Shown: positions 12,586 to 21,716 of the stretch, one piece after another
Layout of the letters: each line of letters opens with the position of its first letter
Position numbering within the stretch: the first letter of the stretch is position 1
Assembly (NCBI GenBank): GCA_002104985.1
Contig: MCGO01000064.1
Span: 124,001-188,000, forward strand
Source: Rhizoclosmatium globosum
Taxonomy: Eukaryota > Chytridiomycota > Chytridiomycetes > Chytridiales > Chytriomycetaceae
Direction of reading: 5' to 3'
Length of the DNA stretch: 64,000 nucleotides
Position numbers and translations under genes: made by a program
The notes under the pieces: model-generated
Databases searched by the model: none
The model's input: the letters and a program-made list of their open reading frames with translations, nothing else
What the model was told of the DNA's origin: nothing

Positions 12586-13028
12586 AGATAATGAAATAAA
12601 TTATTCAACCGGGGATTTGAAAGAATATCTTCAAATGCAAAACGCGAGACGATTGTGTTCCTATGACTAAAAGTAGATTTATTACGTTGAATGTTTCCAA
12701 AATGATGGAGACTATTAGATTGTTGAAAATGATGACTCCAATGCTTCAATTTGCTTGTTGATTTGAATCTATACATAAAAGAATTAACATTCATTTCAAA
12801 GAGTTGAAACTTGGTAGTCCTCAACAAAACATCGCATTCCGATCAAGTAATGCTACCAACAAAAGCTTTAAGAATACCCAATAATCGCTCGCTGTTAGTC
12901 GCGACTCACAAACCACATTCTGTACGTGCGAGGACAAGGCACGAAACTTTCGAGCCCTTCACTTCTCACAAATCGTACATCAAACAATCCACTCCATCAA
13001 AAGTATGAACGTCAGCTGCTCTACTATA
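12586..13028. other. Convergent 3' intergenic region
   Basis: About 440 bp between the stops of the convergent PPR-like gene and the small membrane-protein gene. It is AT-rich with no open frame that resembles a known protein. It presumably holds both 3' untranslated regions; I see nothing else in it. Confidence 0.4.
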
Positions 13029-13335
13029 TCATACCTGCCAATACGAAAACGCCGCGACTCCAACATACACCAACGACGCCAAAAAGCAGTACGCTCCAAC
13101 AGTCTCCGTGTTCTCAATAGGCTCCTTTCCACCAATAATCTGAATATTTTCAGCATGGATCGCGGCTCCGAGAGGAAGCTAGACAAGAAGACGTTGTTAG
13201 GGATTGACAACCCCGCCTTTATCGTCGGACAGGGCGACTCACGAGCATAACAGCTCCTGCGACAGAGATACATCCGAGAGCGATGGCGTTGAAGTGGCTG
13301 ATGAACTTCATCCTTTGGGGTTGGGCAAGAGACAT
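13029..13335 (-). CDS. Small two-helix membrane protein (80 aa)
   Basis: A two-exon gene missed by simple ORF finding: exon 1 13335-13243 (31 codons), intron 13242-13179 (64 nt, GTGAGT to TCTAG), exon 2 13178-13029 with the stop right after ...AAFSYWQV. The product begins MSLAQPQRMKFISHFNAIAL and has two hydrophobic stretches (about residues 15-35 and 56-74) separated by a polar loop with GGKEPIENTE. Good splice sites and uninterrupted coding on both sides support a real gene. I do not recognise the family; size and topology recall small ER or mitochondrial membrane subunits. If the GTATGA after SYWQ is instead a donor, a further exon would follow. Confidence 0.55.
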
Positions 13336-13407
13336 GGTGATGGGTTTTTTCGATTGTTTCTTTTTGTTAAAAAACTAAATAAATGGAGAGTAACAGTACT
13401 TTGTCAT

Positions 13408-14433
13408 TTATTTGCTAACAGTAATCGCGATACATCCGACTTTGTCTCCGCTTTCGGAATACTCGTGTGCCTGGACTATTTCCTCGATTGAGAATGTCTT
13501 GTCTAAGATTGGTTTCACAGATCCTGTCTCCAACAATCTTGATATAATCTTGAAGTCTACGAGAGAGTATGTGCTTGGGCTGTGAATCATTTGCTTCGTC
13601 CCGATTTTGGAAGAGCCTGTGAGTTCATTGAACTGATACATTCCCTTCGCATAACGCCCATGTTCATTCAAGAGACGAGAACAAGTTGAAAAGTCGCTTT
13701 TTCCAGGTGTATCGAGAATCACGTCAAACCGATCCGTGGTTGTGCAGATGTATTCCTCCTTTGTGAAGTCCACTGCCTGATCAGCACCAATCGAACGAAG
13801 CATATCAATCTTATTCGTTCCATCTACAGCTACGACATGGCTTGCTCGGAAATGCGACTTTGCGATCTGGACAGCAAACGATCCTATGTTTCCACCTCCA
13901 CCAAGTATCAACACACGTTCCCCAGGCGCAAGGTTTGCCTGTTTCAAAAACGTAAACGCTTCCAATGCACTGAGAGCAGAAACGGATGCTTGTTCGAAAG
14001 AAAGGTTGGCTGGTTTTTGGCTGACAAAGGATCCATTGGATGGTTGTTCTGGAACGACAATGTACTCTGCGTAAGCCCCGAATTGTAACCCAGTTGTTCC
14101 GTAGACTTCATCGCCGACTTTGAACTGTGACACGTTTGTACCAACGGACTCGACGATGCCTGCAAATTGCTGGCCAAGAACAGTGAGTCGAGATGGCTTT
14201 CGGAGGCCAGCGAGGAGACGGATTGGAGCCCTGAGATAGAACGGCATATTGAGGGCCCGCATTTCGCAGTCGCCTTGGGCAATGCCAGCGGCTCTGATCT
14301 TGACAAGAAGAGAGTTGGAGTCTTTGAGTACCGGTGTTGGAACAGTGCCGAGTTTGAGAGAGGTGGCAGCAGGACCGTATTCAGTCCAGATAACAGCTTT
14401 CATTTGGTTTAGTTGTTTCAGTTGGTGGCTCAT
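13408..14433 (-). CDS. Zinc-independent MDR family quinone oxidoreductase-like enzyme
   Basis: A single-exon gene of 341 residues, ATG at 14433, no breaks. It has the medium-chain dehydrogenase/reductase layout: GroES-like N-terminal domain (about 10-135) and Rossmann domain with LILGGGGNIGSFAVQIAK (about 176-193). The Cys and His zinc ligands of alcohol dehydrogenases are absent (GIAQGD and LGQQFAG occupy those places), which is the pattern of the quinone oxidoreductase branch. Expected activity is NAD(P)H-dependent reduction of quinones or enones; substrate not predictable. There is no targeting signal. The stop lies about 70 bp from the start of the small membrane-protein gene, both transcribed leftwards. 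Confidence 0.88.
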   Translation of the reverse strand: MSHQLKQLNQMKAVIWTEYGPAATSLKLGTVPTPVLKDSNSLLVKIRAAGIAQGDCEMRALNMPFYLRAPIRLLAGLRKPSRLTVLGQQFAGIVESVGTNVSQFKVGDEVYGTTGLQFGAYAEYIVVPEQPSNGSFVSQKPANLSFEQASVSALSALEAFTFLKQANLAPGERVLILGGGGNIGSFAVQIAKSHFRASHVVAVDGTNKIDMLRSIGADQAVDFTKEEYICTTTDRFDVILDTPGKSDFSTCSRLLNEHGRYAKGMYQFNELTGSSKIGTKQMIHSPSTYSLVDFKIISRLLETGSVKPILDKTFSIEEIVQAHEYSESGDKVGCIAITVSK

Positions 14434-14513
14434 TTCAATGCACAGATTTTAAAGGCATTTTATTGGCTTGGTTCCAAATTTGTCAGCAATTTGAGTGAAG
14501 GTAGTTGGAGAAA

Positions 14514-16213
14514 TCAAGCTTCACTCCAGTTCTGAATCACTTCGCTGTAGAAGTGAATTCCTTTCAAGTAACCTTTAATGTCCGTCCACTCGTCCACCGT
14601 ATGAATGTTATCATCGCCACTCCAACCAGGAGAGAACCGATAAATACTCTTTGACAAGTTCCAGTAACTCTTGGTATCGGTGTTTCCACCCATAAAAAGA
14701 GGAGATACAACCACACGCCCTTCAACTCCATATTGGTCAAAGACGTTATGAATGGTTCCTTCCAAGACACGCCAACCCCGATCTGCGTCAGTATTGTAGG
14801 GTGAAATCGGACTGGGTTCCAAACAGCTGATTTTGAAAGCGGTTTGATGGTAACCCGCCCAACAGCATTTGCTATTTCTACGACGTTGATGTCACTTGAT
14901 CCTTGGACGAAACCTTCCAACGTCACATTCAGTCCCAATTTACGAGATACAGGAGCCAATAATGAAATTACTCTGTCTTGAACGCCTTTCAAAGAGTCAT
15001 GCGCACCAATGCGGTGATTCACTAGGGTTGTGACTTTCTCAGGCAGCGCGTTTACTTTCAATCCACCATGAATAACGTCAACAGCTTGAGTCGTTTCCAG
15101 CATCGATGTCACAACATCCGGTGGCAAAAACTGGACAAGGAGAGCCAATAAATCTGGGCGAGAATGTGGCCAGTTTCTGATTGCGTTTACAAGTGGAAGT
15201 GGTGGGTTTGGAGCGTGTTCAACAAAACAGGTCATGCTTGACACAATTGGGTGATCGATTGGCAGCTCAGGAGTAAATGGCGATGATTCTAGGGCATTGA
15301 TAAGGAGAGCAGAATATCCGATTCCACTATGCTTAGGTGGAACTGAACTGTGTCCACCCTTTGTTTCCACAATCAACTCAACGTCGATGTATCCTTTCTC
15401 GGAAACGCCAACACTGGCCAGTGTTACTCCACTCATTTCGAGGAGTCCAGAGCCTTCGTCGATTATAGTCCAACCTTTCCAGTCAAGCCGAGGTTTTGTT
15501 CCATGTGCTGTGATATCGCGAACCCACCCTGTTCAGCACATATTTGATTAAATGATGCAAATACAAATAAATAAATAAAGCTTTCACCTTCCCCTCAGCT
15601 TCTTCGTCATGTCCAAAGGCTAGATAAACAGTTCGTTCAGGAACAACCCAACCGCAAAAGCCCCTCGACAGCCTCCATAATTCCAATCAACGTACTCTTC
15701 GTGTCTCCACCACCACGTCCCCAAACACGGCCGTCCTGTACACGCCCTTCATACGGTGGGAAAGTCCAGTCACCCAAAGTATCAGGAAGCACAGGAACAA
15801 CATCCATATGACTCATGAGAACCAACGATTCCTTCTCAGGAAACTTCCCAGGCCACGTGAAGAGGAGTGAGTAGTTTGCAATTGCTGTTCTGGTCAAATG
15901 CTTGTGTAACAAAGGATACGTTTCTTGGAGGAAGCGTGGAAGTCGAGGAACGGTTTCGGAACGATTTTATCGTCGTAGGATTCAGTTGGGATTTGGATTG
16001 CGCGGGAGAGGTGGGTTACTGCGGTTGAAGGGTTGATTTGGATGGGTGGGTGGGATGGTGTGATTGCGGGAAGTTGGGCACAGGAAAGGGCGGCTTTTGG
16101 TACGGATAATGTCTGTGTTTGGATGAAAGAGCGGAAGAGGAGAAGGAGGAGGAGGAATGTGAATGGGGCGATTAGTGGGAGTGGCTTGGTTATGATGGGG
16201 GCTGTTTGGTCAT
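14514..16213 (-). CDS. M20 family carboxypeptidase, Cps1-like (frame-broken)
   Basis: An N-terminal signal anchor (FTFLLLLLLFRSF) is followed by an M20 metallopeptidase. The metal-ligand segments are visible: SHMDVVPV, GRGGGDTKSTLIGIMEAVEG, AFGHDEE, IIDEGSG, GGHSSVPP, and near the end EPSPISPYNTD and PLFMGGNTDTK. This order and the anchor match the yeast Cps1 branch, which trims peptides in the vacuole or secretory route. One intron lies near 15533-15587 (GAAG|GTGAAAG to CTGAACAG). Single-base frame changes are needed near 16190, 15955, 15665, 15465 and 14825 to read through. Every catalytic segment survives, which is unusual for an old pseudogene and suggests either very recent loss or uncorrected indels. 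ATG is taken at 16213. Confidence 0.75.
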
Positions 16214-16404
16214 TTCTGATAGTTTTATTATGGATAGAATGAATGAAACGAATGAGTTAAAAGAAAACGAATGCTTGCCAGACAGCTTGAAAATAGCGAG
16301 ATACCCTGCCACTGGCACAAAAGATGAGAACGTTAGAGAGAACCACTGACAAAATCAACAAATTAAATAATACTCCCTGTCATAATGCTGCTAATACTCT
16401 CAAG

Positions 16405-16740
16405 TTAACCAGCCTTATTCCATTCATGCATACTTGCCTTTCCCTTCACTCCATCACGAATCTTTTGCTTCAACTTTCTCAACTTCTCCTCCCCTTCAAT
16501 AATCTTCTTCGCCTCCAACAACAACTTCCCTAAACTCCCACAATTACGTCTAACCCACTCCCCTTCCTCATCCCTCGCACTACACTCCGTCTCGTCCCCG
16601 CCATTCCATGAAACTGACAATCAATACACATAATATACGAAACTCCCTTCAACCCACACACACTCGACACATGTTTACACGTCCCAACGACTTTGGAAGC
16701 CTCACTTCAAGCCCTTTGTTCCCACCACACAAAAACTCAT
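16405..16740 (-). other. Unexplained Cys-rich open stretch
   Basis: Between the M20 gene and the LRR gene lies coding-like sequence on the minus strand: a Cys-rich part around 16700-16615 (CKHVSSVCGLKG, MCIDCQFHG) and, after a one-base frame change, a charged helical part (LLLEAKKIIEGEEKLRKLKQ) with its stop at 16405. The paired cysteines look like a small zinc-binding fold. No start ATG is convincing and no family is recognised. It could be the last exon of the LRR gene, a separate small gene, or a relic. Confidence 0.3.
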
Positions 16741-16758
16741 GAAAAAGCGGCTGCCCCT

Positions 16759-18368
16759 TCACGTCCCCAACCCCTTCGGAACTTCCCCACAAAACTCGTT
16801 ATGCGATACATCCAGCGTCTGCAGTTTCGGCAGTTTCGAAAGATTCACGGGGAGGTGCCCGAGAGCCTGTTACAGCTAACATCAAGCAACCCCAGGTATT
16901 GCCACTGCTTCTGGTTCACCGCGTTTCGGAGACACGGGATCGGCCGCGGAATTTGTTTCGCGCGAGGTTGATTGTGTGGAGGTGTTTTAGATTGCGGAGG
17001 TCGGATGGGATGCGGCCGTCGAAGGTGTTTGAGGCGAGGTTTAGGGTTGTGAGTTTTACCCAGTTTCGGATGTTTAAGGGGAGGGGGCCGGAGAGGCGGT
17101 TGTGGGAGAGGTTGAGGGTGTGCAGGTTTTGGGAGGCGTGCAGGCGGGGAGGGAGGGGGCCTGTGATGCGGTTTTGGGAGAGGTTTATGTGGTGGATTCC
17201 GTTCAGGGCGAAGAGGGTTTCTGGGAAGGGTGTGTCGATGAGGTTGTGTTCAGGTTTATGTGGTGGAGGCGTGTCATTTTTTTGATTGTTTCGATGGGGG
17301 GCAGGGAGGTTAGGTAGTTTGGGAGATGTTGATGTACGATAGGTGCCTCATTTCGGTGAGCGTTGATGGGAGAGGTCCTATGGAATATGTATAGGAGTTA
17401 AATGACTGCTAATGGTTCACTGATTGTATTATGCCGCGTGTACTTCTCTTCGCTTCTCCAAAAGTCCGCCACTCCCTCGCACCTATTTGATGCTCGATCG
17501 CCTTTCGTTTTCTCCCGCCTGTGTGTTCAACATTCCTTCACTTGTACCTCGTTTTATCACCCTTGGATACTAACCAGTAAATCCATTGAATGAAAGATTC
17601 AAATGCGCCAAATTCGTAAGCCGGCTTATCTCCACAGGAAAGTCTTGACGCAACAAGTTACCAGATAGATCCAAATACTTTAACGACTTGATACCAAAAA
17701 ACTCGAGAGGGATAGGGCCGTGCAGATTCGAATCACTCAAGTCAACCGTCGTCAAAAAGACGAGAGAACCAAGAGAAGCAGGGATACGGGCTTGAGGGAG
17801 TGGTTGGTCATGGTCAGCCTTGATTGATTTGTTGACATATCCGGACGGCCCCTGGTTCTGGCTTCACATCAACCATGTGACAGTGAACTGCTTGGAATGT
17901 GTCGAGGTATTCTGTTGATGCGTAGGGAAAGAGATTCTTGTGTTGAGCACATACGACTTCTGCGGCCACGTCTTGCAGTTCCTTTGACCAGCAGCCTGGA
18001 TGGATGGTCATTAGAATAATAAAGAGGGAGGTGTAAATAACACGTACACAGCCAATGAGAGCTCTTGTTAGAGGAAACGAAGGTAGGTCGAGTTTGAGTT
18101 GTTTCAAGAACTGTCGTTCAAGGCATCCCAGTTCCTCCAAATGGTTTGCACGGATCACATTTGAGCGATCAGTTTCTGTCCTTGGATGAAAGGGGGCGTT
18201 CCATCGTTGATTCAAAGTAGCTTTGAAGTGGTTGAGGAAGGATGCACGCGTGTTGACAATTACATTAGCTTCGCGGCAGAGGCGGCGGAAGCGGACTACT
18301 TCTGAGTCGTTTAATAGATTGAGAATGATTTGGAGAAGCTCAGACGGGATGCTTCGACCAGTGGTCAT
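16759..18368 (-). CDS. Leucine-rich repeat protein with F-box-like N-terminus (frame-broken)
   Basis: ATG at 18368 (MTTGRSIPSELLQIILNLL). The first 45 residues resemble an F-box (IPSELLQIILNLLNDSEVV), followed by about 130 residues of no known type. From about 17800 leftwards the sequence turns into plant-type LRRs of about 24 residues: LTTVDLSDSNLHGPIPLEFF, LKYLDLSGNLLRQDFP, LAHLNLSFNGFTG, LHTLNLSHNRLSGPLP, LTTLNLASNTFDGRIP and LQTLDVSHNEFCGEVP. A possible intron of 54 nt lies near 18050-18000 and another of about 160 nt near 17570-17380. Single-base changes are needed near 17840, 17320, 17220 and 16930 to keep the repeats in frame. If the F-box reading is right, it would be a substrate adaptor of an SCF ubiquitin ligase; otherwise a generic LRR binding protein. 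Confidence 0.55.
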
Positions 18369-18419
18369 TTTTAGGTTATTTAATTTGTTTGACAGTTCTT
18401 GGTTTGATTTGAAAGGACA
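18369..18419. promoter_or_regulatory. Very short divergent promoter region
   Basis: Only 51 bp separate the ATG of the LRR gene (minus) from the ATG of the CK2-like kinase (plus). Both transcripts must start within or across this interval, so their 5' regions are likely shared or overlapping. No TATA-like or other motif is evident. Confidence 0.4.
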
Positions 18420-20438
18420 ATGCCCAACCACCACCACCACCACAGCAAACCACCGCCACCTTCTCTGGCGCAACTGACGACAACCACCACGCACATTGAC
18501 CGACGCACATCTCGAATCTACTCGGATGTAGTTGATCGCATGGGACCAATGTACTCTGACTGGGCGTCGACGGAGCTCTACTTCTCCCCCTCAAACCACT
18601 TTCGACGCGGTGAACACGTTCTCGGCAAGGGAAAGTACTCGGTTGTGTACGACTGCGATGCCCTTGTTGTTCTGCCCGTGTCGCAGTCGCAGACTCAGTC
18701 ACAGTCAACTGCAAAGAAGACGCTGTCCTCGTGGGCCCTGTCGCTGTATGCAATGACCCTGTCTTCTGCCACTGCTTCTGCCACCACTTCCACTGCTTCC
18801 ACCTCCGATGCTTCTTCCACTGCCACTGCCACACAACCACACACGTTGAGGGAAAGCGGCGCGCGATCCTGTCCAGCTTGAGTGAATCGTGGGCTCGGCT
18901 GTTCCCGCCTGTCGAAGGTGTTCAGGGCGAAAGTGGCGAGGAACAGGACGAGAACCATGTTGTTGCTTCGCCGGGAACACCGAGACAAGCATCGATTCTG
19001 GGTGCCCTGTCGCAACTGTCGCTTTATGCATCTTCGGCTGTTAGTGGCCACACTACTCCCACTGCCACTCCATCTCCCTCAAGGCAACACCCGCCTTCCT
19101 CTTCCGATATACCCTTGCCTCTACAACTATCCTCTTCATCCACTCGAAAACTATCTTCGTCCCTCTTCAATACCTTCCTCCCCATCCCCCCTCCCATCTA
19201 CCTCCAGAAAGCCTGCAAAACCTACACCACCTACCCCGAAAAAACAATACGTAATGAAACTATTCCGACCCGACAAAACTGCGAAACTGAAACGCGAAAT
19301 CTTGATCCTCAAACACCTCGCTGACGGACCCAATATTGTTCAGTTTGTCGATTGTATCCTCGATCCGCAAAGTGGTTCCCCTGGTGTTGTATTGGAGAGG
19401 TGTGGGAATGTCGAGTGGAGAGAGTTTTATGCAAGTATGGGTTATGATGATATTCGATTTTGGATGGCTGAGTTGATTAAGGTATGTCTGAAAATGAGCC
19501 CTGACTGAGCGTAGCTGAAGAGAAGAGTGAAGGATGGAATTCGAACGAATGAAAGTAATTTGCCCACAGTGGAAACAATGGCAAAAGAGAGGAACAGTGA
19601 GCGTATAAGTACCACCAAACAGCCTTTCGTGAAGTGAAAAGGAATACCGGCGGAAACTACGAAACGCGAAAGTAGAGAACAAAGAAATGAGATCGTTGCG
19701 ATCGCACTATCACCTCCTAACACATATAACTAACAACCAAAAAAACAGGCCCTCGCATACACACACCAACACGGAATCATCCACCGAGACGTAAAACCCC
19801 AAAACATATGCATGGACCCCATAACCCGCCGCCTAACCCTAATCGACTACGGCCTCGCCGACTTCTACGTTCCAAACCACGAACTAAACCTCCGCGTCGC
19901 ATCTCGATTCTACAAACCCCCTGAAATCCTCGTCGGTAACCGCTATTACGACTACTCCTTTGACATGTGGTCTGTTGGATGCATACTAGCCGGCCTCGTA
20001 TTCCGACGAGACGTGTTTTTCAAAGGGGAAGATGATATGGACCAGTTACGGCAGATTACGAATGTTTTGGGGCGGAAGGCTTTGCATCGGTATTTGAGTG
20101 AATATAGTCTGTCGCCGTCGCTTCCTGTTGACCTCGTTGCTGCGCCGATGCCTGTGGCTGGTGGTGGTGGTAGTGGGTCTGATGGGGTGCAGTGGTTTGA
20201 GTTTGTGGATTGGGGGAATGGAGATGTTGCAACGGATTTGGCGTTACAGGTTGTGGCGGGGTTGTTGGTGTTTGATCATCGAGAGAGGTGGACGGCGGAT
20301 GAGTGTTTGCAGCATGAATTTTTTAGAGATGTTGGACGGGATAAGAGTAAGGATGGGACTGGGACTGGAGATGAAGGGTTGGGGGAGAGTGAAGTGGAGG
20401 AGGTTGTTGTTGTTGAGAGTGAGTTGGAGACTATATGA
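18420..20438 (+). CDS. CK2-alpha-like protein kinase with N-lobe insertion (frame-broken)
   Basis: ATG at 18420 starts MPNHHHHHSKPPPP. A CK2-type lead (SRIYSDVVDRMGPMYSDW) precedes the glycine loop LGKGKYSVVYDC. The beta-3 lysine segment KKQYVMKLFRP and KLKREILILKHLADGPNIVQ follow only after about 200 Ser/Thr-rich residues. After an intron (GTATGT at about 19482 to AAAACAG at 19748) come ALAYTHQHGIIHRDVKPQN, LIDYGLADFY, VASRFYKPPEIL and YYDYSFDMWSVGCILAG. These are CK2-alpha hallmarks, with DYG for the usual DWG. The basic KKKKIKR cluster of CK2 is reduced to DKTAKLKR, so substrate choice may differ. Two frame changes lie in the insert (about 18845 and 19225). It is a divergent CK2 catalytic paralogue; activity is plausible because K, HRD and the DYG aspartate are present. 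Confidence 0.7.
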
Positions 20439-20633
20439 AGAGTACAGTTTTGCAAAGACTTATTAGATGTTACTTATAAACATACCCATTGTTCATTTTA
20501 ATAGTATCCTTATGTGACAAGAATTTAATTTATTTGTTTTACTTGTGGCTCAAAAAAGCGTGTTCACTTTTAAAACGAACATGTGGCTGATTCCCGACAT
20601 TCAATATTGAGCGAAAAATTTCATTCTAATTGA

Positions 20634-21548
20634 ATGCAACTCACTTTCCCGTTCCTTTTGACTGTCGCAGGAGCAGCTACCTCCGTTCTTGCCTCCACCT
20701 CTGTCTTTGGAGGCGGCCTCCAGGGAGACCAGGTTCTTCCAGACTCCCTGTGTTCCAAAACAACCTTCCCTGGCCCATTGAAACCTCAATCAAATGCAAT
20801 TGCCAAAAAAGTGACGTCTAACGGAGACTACTGGGTTGCTGTTGACTATAAGGCCAATGTCGGCCAACGAATTTGGGTTGGAGGACGTGCAACCTGTGTC
20901 CCCAGAGCCATTTATTACGATGGGTTCGGCACAAACCCAGAAAACCTTCCAACGAAAGACTGTTTGTTCTGGTTACGCTTCGACAAGGTCAACTGTGACT
21001 TTAGCATGGACGGGTAAAGCATTACGGTTTTTGGGCTTTTGTACACAAATTATTAACTGTCGTTGTTTAGCTTTCAAACTACGGATGTAAACTACAATGA
21101 ACCAGGACCTCCTCATAGTATCATTGCCAAGATTATAGATTTACCAGACAATTTTCCTGGTGATGCCACAACTGTTGTGACTACGACGTTGGTCTCGTCT
21201 ACTTTGGCCTCTTCTGCCTTGTCCTCCTCCACTGTGCCCACAACTGTTTCCACTAGTGCTACTGTTGCGTCTACTTTGGCCTCTTCCGCCTTGTCCGAAT
21301 CAACTGTATCCACGATTGCGTCTGTAGCTACTGTCACCAATGCAGCCACGTCTGCTTTCTCCTCCGCAAATTCTTCTGGCAGTGCTACCCTCGCAAAGAA
21401 TGTCACCACCACAAGCGTTTTAGTTGCAAGTGCAACTACATGTGCTGAAACTACTACTTCCAAGCCTGTAAACTTGGTATATGCAGGAGCTGGGCAAACT
21501 TTGTATGTTTCAGGGGTTGCTGCTCTTTTGATGGCGGTTTTGGTTTAG
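20634..21548 (+). CDS. Secreted Ser/Thr-rich cell-surface protein, probably lipid-anchored
   Basis: Two exons, 20634-21013 and 21071-21548 (57-nt intron), 285 residues, no breaks. The signal peptide is MQLTFPFLLTVAGAATSVLA. A globular region with several Cys residues (about 30-150; KDCLFWLRFDKVNCDFS) is followed by a Ser/Thr/Ala/Val-rich stalk holding a repeated STLASSALS unit, then a hydrophobic C-terminus (YVSGVAALLMAVLV) preceded by small residues. That order is typical of fungal GPI-anchored wall or adhesin proteins, heavily O-glycosylated. I cannot name the globular domain. Confidence 0.7.
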
Positions 21549-21716
21549 GTTGTCGGTTCCCTTTTCTTTCAAACAGCGCTATAGAAGTATAGAGGCCAAA
21601 GTTCTTTCTTTCCTTATCTCTTATTTTGTCTTCACTTTTTTGAATGATATCTGATATTGCCCTGCTTGACATTTTTTCCAGCGCCAAACCACAAGCATCA
21701 ACAGATTCAGTTCCAC

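Noticed and set aside
16033..16242. Arg-rich open frame on the plus strand (KERKRRRRRRN)
   Set aside because: It is the antisense of the M20 signal anchor and stem coding region.
18420..18440. His-run at the kinase start as a vector or tag contaminant
   Set aside because: It is encoded by mixed CAC-rich sequence in a low-complexity stretch continuous with the CK2-type lead and with native flanks; no vector sequence is visible.
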